44,068 nt of DNA, taken from positions 1 to 44,068 of the forward strand of contig NZ_JOEZ01000053.1 in NCBI RefSeq assembly GCF_000721175.1, given 5' to 3'. Positions within the stretch are counted from its first letter, which is position 1, and each line of letters begins with the position of its first letter. Under the pieces are notes generated by a model. It worked only from the letters and a program-made list of their open reading frames with translations. It was not told the origin of the DNA and did no database searches. This document shows, piece after piece, positions 27,933 to 35,987 of this stretch. This DNA is from Streptomyces anulatus. GTDB taxonomy: Bacteria > Actinomycetota > Actinomycetes > Streptomycetales > Streptomycetaceae. A program made the translations under genes and the position numbers.

Positions 27933-29168
27933 ATGACCACCGTGCACGACCATCGCAAGCTCGGCCGTGAACTGGGCCTGTTCGACACCGATCCGCTGAT
28001 CGGCGCCGGCCTGCCGTACTGGCTGCCCGACGGCGCGGCCGTGAGGCACACCCTGGAGGAGTACATCCGTGCCGCCGAGCGGCGGGCGGGCTACCAGCAC
28101 GTGTACTCACCGGTACTCGGAAAGCGGGAGCTGTACGAGATTTCGGGGCACTGGGCGCACTACAGCGACGACATGTTCCCCCCGATGGACCTCGGCGGAG
28201 AGCAGGTCGTCCTGCGGCCGAGCCTGTGCCCCCATCACGCGGTGATCTACCGCTCCCGCTCCCACAGTTACCGCGAACTGCCCCTGCGGATGGCCGAACT
28301 GGGCGGCATGTACCGCTCCGAACTCTCGGGCGTGCTCGGCGGACTGACCCGCGTGCGGGCCATCCAGCTCAATGACGCACACATCTTCTGCACCCTGGAC
28401 CAGGTCGCCGAGGAGGCGCAGGCGGCGCTGGAGATGATCCGCCAGGCGTACGAGGCGCTCGGCATCACCCCGACCCGTTACCGGCTCTCCCTCCCGGGCC
28501 CTGGCGGCAAGTACGTTGCCGCACCTGAGAAGTGGCAACGGTCCACCGCCCTGCTGACCGACGTCCTCGACCGCTCTGGTCTGCCCTATGAGGCGGCCGA
28601 GGGAGAGGCCGCGTTCTACGGCCCCAAGATCGATGTCCAGGTCACCGACGGCGCCGGCCGGGAGTCCACCCTGTCCACCGTCCAGGTCGACTTCCACCAG
28701 CCCGAGCAGTTCGACCTGCACTACATCGGCGCGGACGGCGCCAAACACCGCCCGATCATGGTCCACCGCAGCATCATCGGCAGCGTGGAGCGAGCCGTCG
28801 CCCATCTCATCGAACAGCACGGCGGTGCTTTCCCCGCCTGGCTCGCCCCCACTCAGCTGGTCATTCTCCCGATCTCCGACACCGAACTGCCGAACGCCGC
28901 AGCCCTCGCCCAACGCTGCACCCGTCTGGGACTGCGTGCCCAGATCGCGGGACCGGACCGCGGCAGCCTGGGCGCCCGAATCCGAGAGGCCCGCCTGGTT
29001 CCCTACCAAGCCGTCATCGGCGCCAAGGAGGCCGCTGACGATCACGTCGCACTGCGCTTGCGTGACGGACGCCGACTCGACCCGCAGCCGGTCAGTGACG
29101 CACTCACCCACATCAGCGCTCTCATCGGGGCCCACAGCACCGACCTGTGGGCCGACCCCACCCCATAG
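27933..29168 (+). CDS. Threonyl-tRNA synthetase, catalytic and anticodon domains only
   Basis: This 411-residue class II synthetase starts directly at the catalytic core (DHRKLGRELGLF) and ends with the HGTP anticodon-binding domain. It lacks the TGS and editing domains that make normal bacterial ThrRS about 650 residues long. The zinc ligands that select threonine are present: Cys99 (SLCPHH), His150 (NDAHIFC) and His278 (MVHRSIIG). The motif 2 Arg128 and motif 3 SVER are also kept. Against the E. coli enzyme as I remember it, several pocket segments differ: MNCPGH is SLCPHH and GFTQDDAH is AIQLNDAH. AAGGAG at 27921-27926 fixes the ATG. As transposon cargo it may be a second, inhibitor-insensitive ThrRS, like the resistance ThrRS homologues known for borrelidin and obafluorin producers. 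Without editing, Ser-tRNA(Thr) would have to be cleared by the host enzyme. Confidence 0.92.
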   Translation: MTTVHDHRKLGRELGLFDTDPLIGAGLPYWLPDGAAVRHTLEEYIRAAERRAGYQHVYSPVLGKRELYEISGHWAHYSDDMFPPMDLGGEQVVLRPSLCPHHAVIYRSRSHSYRELPLRMAELGGMYRSELSGVLGGLTRVRAIQLNDAHIFCTLDQVAEEAQAALEMIRQAYEALGITPTRYRLSLPGPGGKYVAAPEKWQRSTALLTDVLDRSGLPYEAAEGEAAFYGPKIDVQVTDGAGRESTLSTVQVDFHQPEQFDLHYIGADGAKHRPIMVHRSIIGSVERAVAHLIEQHGGAFPAWLAPTQLVILPISDTELPNAAALAQRCTRLGLRAQIAGPDRGSLGARIREARLVPYQAVIGAKEAADDHVALRLRDGRRLDPQPVSDALTHISALIGAHSTDLWADPTP

Positions 29169-29192
29169 CAGGCGTCGCGATCAGCGCCTGCT
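29167..29192. terminator. Shared hairpin between ThrRS and recombinase genes
   Basis: An 8-bp stem (29167-29174 with 29185-29192) with a 10-base loop sits at the point where the two convergent genes end and overlaps the recombinase stop codon. It could act in both directions. Confidence 0.5.
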
Positions 29193-30155
29193 GTCGCCCG
29201 GCGCGAGGAGACTGGTGATCTCCGCGATGGCGTCGGGCGAGGGCTTGAAGTAGCGGCGGACGTTCTCCGGCTTCTTGTGCCTCGACTTGGCCATCAGCAT
29301 CAGCAGGCTGGCCCCGGCCTCGCCCAGGTGGGTGAGGCCGGAGTGGCGGTATTCGTGCAGGTCCCAGCCCGTGCCCGGTCCGCGCACGGCGGTGTGCTCG
29401 TCGAGAAGGGCACGGGCCTGTCCGTACGACAGCCGGGCCAGCCCGGTGTCCGGGCACACGTCACGCGGGCTGACGACCTTGCCCGGCCCCGGGCGGCGGT
29501 GGGTGACGAACACCGGTCCGCGCGTGCGGCCCTTCAACAGCCGGGGCAGCAGCCTGGCGGTGCCGGCGTCCCAGTACACCGTCTCCAGCACGAAGTCCTC
29601 GCGTGCCTGGCCCCGGCGGCGGGCCTTGCTCCGCGCGCCCTTCGCCTTGACCGGGCAGCGACGCCCGGCGAAGTCCAGGTCCTCGATGTTCACACCGAGG
29701 ATCTCCTCCGCACGGCCAGCGGTCTCGTACAGCATCCGCCACAAAGTCTTCTCCCGCAGGTGCACCTCGCGCCGCGCGACCAGCCGGTCGATCGCCATCT
29801 TCGAGCGGGCCGGGGTCTCGGAGTCCGGCACCGATAGCCGCTTCGCCCAGACCGGGACCATCGGCCCCTCGTAGCCGCGCTCACGGCACCAGCCGAGCCA
29901 GGACAGCACCCCCGCCCGGCGGGAGTTCCAGGTGTTCACCGACGCAGTGCCCCAGAGCAGTTCCAGAGCCTCGCCGATCTCCTCGTCCGCGACGGACGCC
30001 AGCGGCCGGGCCTCGCCGAGCCGTTCGGCGGTCTTGCCCACCCCGATCCCGTAATTGCGGACCGTATTCGGGTTGCCGAGCGAGTCGAGGAAGACGTCCG
30101 CCGCCGCACGGACGGTCAACGCCTTCCCGGCCGACAGTTGTACGACTGTGGGCAC
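29181..30155 (-). CDS. Tyrosine site-specific recombinase (TnpI-like)
   Basis: The 324-residue protein has an N-terminal SAM-like core-binding domain (residues about 13-95) and a catalytic domain with the full tyrosine recombinase set: Arg148 (AGRAEEIL), His267 and Arg270 (HEYRH), His293 and Tyr302 (RRYFKP). The GTG at 30155 follows AAGGGGG on the minus strand. Being inside a Tn3-type element next to the right end, it most likely resolves cointegrates, the role that TnpI has in Tn4430, at a site in the 167 bases between its start and the inverted repeat. An integrase for host attachment is less likely, since the element uses Tn3-type ends. Confidence 0.9.
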   Translation of the reverse strand: MPTVVQLSAGKALTVRAAADVFLDSLGNPNTVRNYGIGVGKTAERLGEARPLASVADEEIGEALELLWGTASVNTWNSRRAGVLSWLGWCRERGYEGPMVPVWAKRLSVPDSETPARSKMAIDRLVARREVHLREKTLWRMLYETAGRAEEILGVNIEDLDFAGRRCPVKAKGARSKARRRGQAREDFVLETVYWDAGTARLLPRLLKGRTRGPVFVTHRRPGPGKVVSPRDVCPDTGLARLSYGQARALLDEHTAVRGPGTGWDLHEYRHSGLTHLGEAGASLLMLMAKSRHKKPENVRRYFKPSPDAIAEITSLLAPGDSRR

Positions 30156-30168
30156 CGCTTCCCCCTTG

Positions 30169-30259
30169 CCGCAGATAACAGGGCCGCTTCACGCAGCGGC
30201 CGGAGAACGTCACCGCAGGCGACGAATCACGCTACCGCAGATATTGGGGTGTTATCCGT
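30169..30259. repeat. Candidate recombination site upstream of the recombinase
   Basis: CCGCAGATA occurs twice in direct orientation (30169-30177 and 30235-30243, 66 bases apart). GATAACA (30174-30180) is mirrored by TGTTATC (30253-30259). The spacing and position fit an internal resolution site with core and accessory repeats. The match is short, so this is only a candidate. Confidence 0.35.
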
Positions 30260-30322
30260 GGGACGACTTCATACGGGTCCGGCCCCGCTGCTCCGTCAGT
30301 GGGCCACCAGGGCGGACAGATC

Positions 30323-30365
30323 CTTAGCGCCGGTTTTCGTTCCGATGTTCCTCAACCCCCGTGTT
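30323..30365 (-). repeat. Right 38-bp terminal inverted repeat with target duplication
   Basis: Bases 30323-30360 are the exact reverse complement of 24576-24613. GTGTT at 30361-30365 is the second copy of the 5-bp target duplication. Confidence 0.95.
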
Positions 30366-31057
30366 GCGCCGCTGGGAGACTGATGATCTCGACCCGGTGC
30401 CGAATTCAGCGACCACGAACCAGGTGTTTTGAATGCTGCCGCAAGTCAGCTACGCCCTGCTGATTGACGCCGGCTGGATGCCAGTAGCCCCAGTCCGAAC
30501 AGAAACAAGAGTGGCCCCCGACCCGTACGCGGACAACGCCACCGCCCCCGCAGCATCGGTCGGCCGGACAGCCCTGAAACCGGACAGGAACGCCCCCCCC
30601 CGCCGAAGAGCGCGGGGCCCCAGGAACCGATGGCCTACAACTCTTGCTCGATCAACCAGAAGACGAGTCCAACCGAGCCGGAGCACGTCGCCCCGGAGCA
30701 CGTCGCCGCGGACACCTGACTCACGCCGTGCGATCCAGCTGCTGGGGCGCGGCCGCCTCAGGCGTGATGGTGGCCAGCCCGGCCCGTTCGGCGGCGAGCC
30801 GGTGCAGGGCCCGTGCCCCGGAGGCGTCGCTGGGGCGCACCTACTGCTGGGCGGCCGCTTTGGGGAACCGCGACAACACGGTCAGGGACTCGACGCGGAC
30901 AGCGTCGTGCAGCAGACTCACCCTCGCGGCCTTGACATGATCAACAGCGTCTCGACAACGCACATGATCACACCAAGGCCGCACTGCTGTCGCATCAGCC
31001 CTTGCAGGGCAGCGGGCACTCAACTCGGTTGCGTGGAAAGGTCGTTAAGAAACAAGC
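30366..31057. other. 690-base gap right of the transposon
   Basis: No intact gene is supported. The plus-strand frame 30433-31083 has poor bias and no motifs. On the minus strand a short transposase-like stretch is present (separate entry). The rest appears to be debris. Confidence 0.45.
30865..30936 (-). pseudogene. Possible transposase N-terminal fragment
   Basis: The minus strand reads VKAARVSLLHDAVRVESLTV followed by LSRF. This resembles, from memory, the N-terminus of an IS701-like transposase of Streptomyces. The similarity then ends and the frame closes at 30841. The piece is only 24 codons, so this is a weak call. Confidence 0.3.
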
Positions 31058-31537
31058 TCAGCCGAGGATCACGTTGTTGGTGATGTCCCCCGTGACGAAG
31101 CCGATCAGGCTGCCGCAGGTGAGCAGGCACAGGCCAGGCCACCCGGGGGAAGGCGGGGGTGTGGACGACGAGACCTGCACTGCCGCGGTGCTGTGGGACG
31201 CGTCGCACCCGTCGTTGCCGTTGTAGGCGGCGGTGATGGTGTGCTGGCCGACCGTGGTGAACGACGCGGTGCGCGTCGCCTGCCCGTTCGCCGCCACCGG
31301 CACGGTGCCCAGAAGGTCCCCGCCGTCGAAGAAGGACACGCCCAGACCACCGCTGGGGTCGGAGTCACAGCTGACGGTGGCGGTGAGCTGGACAGGACTG
31401 CCGACGGTGGTCGAAGCCGGCAAGGCGACGACACTGGTGGAGGAAGGGGCGGCGGCGGCTGAGGTGGCCGTGCCCAGAACGACCGCCATCGCCGCTGAGG
31501 TGACGGCCCATCCGCTATGAGTAAGCCTGCGCCTCAT
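31058..31537 (-). CDS. Secreted Ig-like single-domain protein
   Basis: This 159-residue protein has a clear signal peptide (Arg-rich start, hydrophobic core, cleavage near residue 30 after an Ala run). One Ig-like domain of Big_3 type follows (TVGSPVQLTATVSC, GTVPVAANGQAT, GQHTITAAYNGNDGC) with two cysteines placed to form a disulfide. After a Pro/Ser linker (STPPPSPGWPG) comes a short hydrophobic tail CLLTCGSLIGFVTGDITNN. The tail is neither a sorting signal nor a classic membrane anchor. AGGAG lies before the ATG at 31537. It is the only member of the Ig/IPT group in this window with an export signal. Its function is unknown; cell-surface binding is the usual role of the fold. Confidence 0.8.
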   Translation of the reverse strand: MRRRLTHSGWAVTSAAMAVVLGTATSAAAAPSSTSVVALPASTTVGSPVQLTATVSCDSDPSGGLGVSFFDGGDLLGTVPVAANGQATRTASFTTVGQHTITAAYNGNDGCDASHSTAAVQVSSSTPPPSPGWPGLCLLTCGSLIGFVTGDITNNVILG

Positions 31538-31731
31538 TCGTGACTCCTATGGGTTCGGTGGAGCTGCCAAGCCGATGCCGCCCACGCTATGCCGCCTTCG
31601 ACGCGTCCGCCGGGCGAGCGTCCGAGGGGATGCGCCACCTGGGCTAGCCGCAGTGAGCGGTCGTGTGAAGGGTCCCTCCCACACCGTCGGTGACAGTGGC
31701 CGGCGACTCGGCCGGCGAAGGCGCGAGGCGC

Positions 31732-32751
31732 TCAGATCGAGGGCGCCGGGATGCGGTGGAAGGTGACCGCGGCGGACGTCCCCCCGACCGCCGTCACCCG
31801 AATCGCGGCGGGCCCGGCGGGTCCCGGCGGTACGACCGCCGTCAGCTGGGCATCCGACAGCACGGTGAAGCCCGTCGCGACACCGTCCACCCTGACGTCA
31901 GTCGCGGTGGCCAGTCCTGTGCCCGCCAGCGTCACGATCGTGACGCCCGAGGCGGGCCCACTGGAGGGGAGGACACCACTCAGCGTGGGAGGGCTCACAT
32001 ACGCATAGGCCAAGGCGTTGCTCGTGCCCCCCGGCGTCGTCACGGTCACGGCGACCTGCCCGGAACCCGGTGGGGGCGTGGCGGTGATCTCGGTGGAGGA
32101 CACGACGGTGAAGCTCGCGGACTGGGCCCCGAACCGTACGTCGGTGGCGTTCAGCAGGCCGGAACCCGTCAGCGCGACCCCCTGGTTCCCGGTGGAGGGG
32201 CCGGCACTGGGGGAGACCGCGAGGAGAACGGGGACGGGGGCGTAGAAGAAGTACGACTCGGGGGCGGCGGCGCTCGTGCCCGCGGGCGTCGTCACGGTGA
32301 CCGGTACGGAGCCCGCGGGCCCAGGCGGTGACACCGCGGTGATCTGCGTCGAGGAGACGAGGGTGAAGGAGGGCGCGCTGACGGATCCGAAGCGGACCTG
32401 GGTGGCGCCGGAGAGGTGGGTGCCCGTCACGGTGACGACGGTGCCGCCGTTCGTGGAGCCGCTGCGCGGCGAGACGCCGGTCACCGTCGGAGCGGCCGAG
32501 GTGTAGGTGAACAGCACAGTGGCGTTGCTGGTCCCGCTGGGCGAGGTCACCGTCACCGGCACCGCGCCCGTACTCCCGGCAGGGGTGACCGCGGTGATCC
32601 GCGTGGAGGAGTTGACGGTGTGGGCGACCGCGTTGGTGGGCCCGAAGCGTACCGCGGTGGCGCCTGTCAGGCCGGTGCCGGTGATGACTACGGTGGTGCC
32701 GCCTGACACCGGTCCCTGCGCGGGGTTGACAGAGCTGACTACGGGCGCCAT
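31732..32751 (-). CDS. IPT/TIG-repeat protein, four repeats, no signal peptide
   Basis: The 339-residue protein is four IPT/TIG beta-sandwich repeats of about 80-85 residues and little else. Each unit begins VSPxxGPxSGGT, continues VTITGTxLxxAT-V-FG and ends VTVTTPxGTSN with an aromatic strand. Repeats 1-3 are regular; the fourth ends in FHRIPAPSI. The ATG at 32751 has ACGGAGA upstream on the minus strand, and the next residues MAPVVSSVNPAQGP start the first repeat at once, so there is no export signal. IPT/TIG domains usually serve in surface or carbohydrate binding. A leaderless form needs another route out of the cell or an internal role. It is in the same family as the gene at 34310 but on the other strand. 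Confidence 0.85.
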   Translation of the reverse strand: MAPVVSSVNPAQGPVSGGTTVVITGTGLTGATAVRFGPTNAVAHTVNSSTRITAVTPAGSTGAVPVTVTSPSGTSNATVLFTYTSAAPTVTGVSPRSGSTNGGTVVTVTGTHLSGATQVRFGSVSAPSFTLVSSTQITAVSPPGPAGSVPVTVTTPAGTSAAAPESYFFYAPVPVLLAVSPSAGPSTGNQGVALTGSGLLNATDVRFGAQSASFTVVSSTEITATPPPGSGQVAVTVTTPGGTSNALAYAYVSPPTLSGVLPSSGPASGVTIVTLAGTGLATATDVRVDGVATGFTVLSDAQLTAVVPPGPAGPAAIRVTAVGGTSAAVTFHRIPAPSI

Positions 32752-34309
32752 GGGGTCTCCGTAAGTTGTTGGGTGGGCGAGGGACGCCCGGACGGAAGCG
32801 GCCCTCGCCGCCTCGCGGAGGGGGGATCCGGCGGGGTCCTGGCCTTGTCAGGGGATGGGGCGGCTGAGCACGTCGGATTCCGGAGCCGGGTGCCGGACCC
32901 GGGCGGGGGCCGCCCCGCCCGTCCGGCCGGCGGAGCGGTCCGCCCGGCGTCGGCGGAGGCGTGACGCCGCCAGCGGACGGGGAGCCTTCGCCGCCGCCCG
33001 GGCAGGCGCCGGGCGGACGAGGGCAGCGTCCTCGCCCTCCCGATCCAGGTGCCGATGGGCGGCGCGGGACGCTTCCGCGCGGAGGTCGGCGAGGCACCCC
33101 GCCCCCCCCCGCCGTTCGGACGGGGCGGGGGCGACGCGCGGTTCGGCGTCGGCAGCGACCCACACCGGCCGGTGGTCCACAAGACCGCTCACGCCGGGAC
33201 ACCCGAACGGGCCAAGGGGGGCGCCGGGGGCGCGCCCCCGCTGTGTGCCGACCCCAGCCGGTGCCACAGGTGCGACACCGGCTGGGTGTCCCCTTCCCCG
33301 AAGGTGCCCATCGTGACCCCGTCGGTGCCGACGCTGCCTGCGCGGGAGCAGCTACGACCACACCGGTATCACTCTCCGGGAGAACGGACTTGTCCAACGG
33401 TTGGACGCTTCCCAGTGACACAGGTGCAGGGCGATGCCACAAGGAGCAGAGCGAATCGTCCCTCGGTTGGAGGGGCGCACCTCCGCGCATTGTCGGTAGA
33501 TCCCATCCACTCCTCCGTGTCGGTCCGTGCCCCTCGATGGCCGGATCCCCGGTCCTGTCACGCGCCGGGCAGCGGGGCGTCCCCTCGTCGGGTGGCTTCC
33601 CGGGCCGCTGGCGGCGGGGGCGTGTGGTGGCGGGGGCGTGGTCGCGGCGCCCAGGGCTGCGGTATGGGCGCCCGGGTACCCGCGCCGCGGGCGCGGCGCT
33701 GCCCGGGCGCCGCGCCCGCACTGGTGTGCACTGGTGTGGGGTCGGCGCTCCCCCGCGGGTCGACGTGGTCAGGCTAGGCCGGCCTGCGCCCCCGCCGCCG
33801 CGTGTGCGGCCGTCTCGCCGCGATGCCGTCGAGGCGGCAGTCGTGTGGCCGGGAGCGCAGACGCGGGGCCCCGATCGCGGTGTGTCCAGGGCGAGGACGC
33901 GTGAGGGCTGCGTTGTCATCCGCTCTTCCGGCGGCGGGAGCGGCGTCCTGCTCCCGGCGGGCCGACTGCTCCGTTCGAGTGGTCGGGCGTGAGAGGGGCT
34001 TGTCCCTCGTATGGCCGTGTGGGTCACTGATGGCACATCGGCGGGCCGCCCATCCCGAGCCGAGGCAGGTGCACAGAGGCAGCGCTGGCCGGTCCTCCTC
34101 GCCTTCCGGGCGAGACGTTCCAGCGGTCCGTGTCGCACGCCGGGCCCGGGCGTACTGCCGCACGCTTCCCTGTCTCGTCAGTCCCGGCCGTGTACCGATC
34201 GCCATTCCTTGACACGGCGCCGACCCGCGTCTTCCGGCGGCTGCCGGCGGGTCGGGCCGTGCTGCACGCCGGTCCATCGCATGTCACATCGAGAAAGAGG
34301 AGCCTTGCC
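32752..34309. other. 1.56-kb divergent spacer without a convincing gene
   Basis: Long frames are open here on both strands because of the very high GC, but they show Arg/Gly/Pro-rich text without motifs or ribosome sites. It contains a hairpin at 33253-33286 (11-bp perfect stem, 12-base loop) and a perfect palindrome at 33392-33406 (own entry). It separates two divergent IPT/TIG genes and may hold long untranslated leaders or an unrecognised RNA. Confidence 0.5.
33392..33406. promoter_or_regulatory. Perfect palindrome, possible operator
   Basis: GTCCAAC-G-GTTGGAC is a perfect 7+1+7 palindrome, the size of a dimeric repressor site. It lies in the spacer between the two divergent IPT/TIG genes, 640 and 900 bases from their starts, so a direct role at a known promoter is not shown. 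Confidence 0.35.
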
Positions 34310-35056
34310 ATGCCTATCTCCCCGAACCAGGGTTCGACCGGCGGTGGAACGCTGGTCGCCATCACGGGAACGAATCTGACCGACACCACCAATGTGACGT
34401 TCGGCAGCAAACCGGCGACCAGCATCACGCAGGTCTCCCCGACCGAGGTGACGGCGGTGTCCCCTTCGGGGGCCGGCACCGTGGGCGTCACCGTCACGAC
34501 ACCGGGCGGGACCAGCAACCCGGTGCCGTTCTTCTACGTGGGTGCGCCGTTCAAGTCGTCTCTGGGCGCTACCTCCGGGCCGCTGGCCGGGGGCAACATC
34601 ATCACCATCAACGGCACCGGCCTGTCGACGGCCACCAGCGTCTCCTTCGGAGGTGTGACGGCCACCCCGACCGTGAACTCCGACAGCTCCCTGAGCGTCA
34701 CCGTTCCCGCCGGAGCGGGAGTGGGCCCCGTCCCGGTGACGGTCACCACCACCGGCGGCAGCAACAACGGCCTCACCTACACCTACGTCGACGCCCCCGC
34801 GATCGGCACGCTCACTCCGACCTCCGGACCTGCATCCGGCGGAACGGCGGTGACCATCACCGGTACCAACCTCGACACCACGGACTCGGTCACCTTCGGC
34901 GGCGCGCCGGCACCGTTCGCGGTGATCGACCAGACCACCCTGTCGGCGGTCACGCCGCCCGGTACGGTCGGAGCCGTCGACGTGGTGGTGACCAACCCCG
35001 CCGGATCGGACACCGAGGTGGGCGCCTTCACCTACGTCGCCGGCCCCGGTATCTGA
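34310..35056 (+). CDS. IPT/TIG-repeat protein, three repeats, no signal peptide
   Basis: This 248-residue protein consists of three IPT/TIG repeats: MPISPNQGSTGGGTLVAITG at the very start, then SGPLAGGNIITINGTGLSTA and TSGPASGGTAVTITGTNLDT. Each ends with VTVTTPGGTSNP-like text and an aromatic strand, and the last with FTYVAGPGI. The ATG at 34310 follows AGAGGAG; the frame is open to 34130, but that stretch has no family similarity. There is no signal peptide, membrane segment or sorting motif. A terminator-like hairpin follows at 35092. The protein pairs with the four-repeat protein on the opposite strand, 1.56 kb away. I infer a shared structural or binding role. Confidence 0.85.
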   Translation: MPISPNQGSTGGGTLVAITGTNLTDTTNVTFGSKPATSITQVSPTEVTAVSPSGAGTVGVTVTTPGGTSNPVPFFYVGAPFKSSLGATSGPLAGGNIITINGTGLSTATSVSFGGVTATPTVNSDSSLSVTVPAGAGVGPVPVTVTTTGGSNNGLTYTYVDAPAIGTLTPTSGPASGGTAVTITGTNLDTTDSVTFGGAPAPFAVIDQTTLSAVTPPGTVGAVDVVVTNPAGSDTEVGAFTYVAGPGI

Positions 35057-35091
35057 CGGACCGGCTCCCCCGGCGCGTCGCCGGCCCCGTC

Positions 35092-35135
35092 CGGAGTGCC
35101 CGGCTCCTACGCCGGGGACGGGGCCGGGCACTCCG
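35092..35135 (+). terminator. Hairpin after the three-repeat IPT/TIG gene
   Basis: A perfect 12-bp stem (35092-35103 with 35124-35135) with a 20-base loop starts 36 bases after the stop codon. Confidence 0.6.
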
Positions 35136-35588
35136 CGGACACACACGACGGCTCCTGGACCGAAACGGCACAGAGGCCGGCACCATCCCTGTGCGGCGGC
35201 CGGCTGGGCGTCGACGCTCACCGGAGGGCGCGCCCGGCCGTGGGGGCCGCCCTCAGCCGCCGGCTCTGGAGGACGCCCCCTGACGGGCGTTCGGGAAACC
35301 GGGCGGTTCCCGGCACGGAAGCGACAGCCGCCCGGCTGGTCCGTCGGAGGCCGCCCGCCGTCGGCCTCCGTACCCGTTGACAGCATCGCCGCAGGCCCGG
35401 CGGGGGAGGACCGCGCGGCCGGGTCGTCGGCAAGGCGGCCGGCCACCAGGTTGCGCAGATCCTCGCCGGGCCGGCCCGGTTCGGGCTCCTCCTGCGCGGC
35501 CTTCGTACGGCAGCGCGGCGCAGGAGTCACCCGCGAGGAGCGACCCGCCGGTCGCGGCGTACGCCGGCGGGGCGCCGGCCGGTGCCTT

Positions 35589-35625
35589 CGGGGAGGGACA
35601 TGAGCCTGGCTCATGTCCCTCCCCG
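35589..35625. repeat. 37-base near-perfect palindrome
   Basis: Arms of 18 bases (35589-35606 and 35608-35625) match perfectly around a single T. This could form a very stable hairpin or cruciform. It lies at the left border of the repeat-rich region in front of the replication genes. A terminator, a dyad for a replication protein or an element boundary are all possible. Confidence 0.85.
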
Positions 35626-35669
35626 CGGTCGGCTGGGCCCCGCCCACCGCCCGCGCGGGTCACAGGGCC

Positions 35670-35715
35670 GGTCCAGGGTGTGGCGGGCAGGCGGTCCAGG
35701 GCATGGCGGGCAGGC
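35670..35715 (+). repeat. Tandem 23-bp repeat
   Basis: Two adjoining 23-base units (35670-35692 and 35693-35715) differ at two positions (TG versus CA). They lie directly before the first AGCGACTGAA motif of the origin candidate. Confidence 0.8.
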
Positions 35716-35797
35716 GGCAGCGACTGAAGCCCAGCGACCGAGCTGCCTTTCGGTCGCTGGGTAAAACCGCAGTTCAGACGCTGTTTGGCTGGAGAAA

Positions 35798-35890
35798 AGC
35801 GACTGAAGCGACTCAAGGTTCGGGTATATGAGCTGCAATGTGCGTGCGTGTGCGCGTCATATATAGGGGTCTTGAGTCGCTTCAGTCGCT
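35798..35890. repeat. 20-bp perfect inverted repeat around an AT-rich core
   Basis: AGCGACTGAAGCGACTCAAG at 35798-35817 is exactly mirrored at 35871-35890. The 53 bases between them include TATAT-type sequence. Each arm contains one iteron and a near copy of it (GCGACTCAAG). Confidence 0.9.
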
Positions 35891-35940
35891 GATCCTGTTG
35901 TCAGACGCCTGTGACCTGCGGTGATTCCTCAGCGGCCGGG

Positions 35941-35987
35941 CAGCTACCGAAGCCCGTTCAGTCGCTGCGGGCAGGCTTCGGTAGCTG
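35941..35987. repeat. 14-bp-stem hairpin with an iteron in the loop
   Basis: Arms 35941-35954 and 35974-35987 pair perfectly. The 19-base loop holds a complete TTCAGTCGCT. Single-stranded display of an iteron would suit recognition by a primase or initiator. Confidence 0.8.

Larger units (their letters stand above)
24576..30360 (+). mobile_element. Tn3-family transposon carrying a threonyl-tRNA synthetase
   Basis: The 5785-bp element is bounded by perfect 38-bp inverted repeats that end GGGGG outward and CTAAG inward, as in the Tn3 family, and by the 5-bp direct repeat GTGTT at 24571-24575 and 30361-30365. The order inside is Tn3 transposase (frame-broken), Thr-codon leader, ThrRS-like gene, and a convergent tyrosine recombinase beside the right end. 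A tyrosine recombinase in place of a serine resolvase recalls the TnpI type known from Tn4430. The intact ends and duplication show insertion as one unit without later loss of the flanks. The cargo is not a usual resistance gene of this family. Confidence 0.93.

Noticed and set aside
31898..34138. A 746-codon minus-strand frame across an IPT/TIG gene and the spacer
   Set aside because: Its text is Arg/Pro/Gly-rich, and its left part is an out-of-frame copy of the IPT/TIG gene; no ribosome site or domain.
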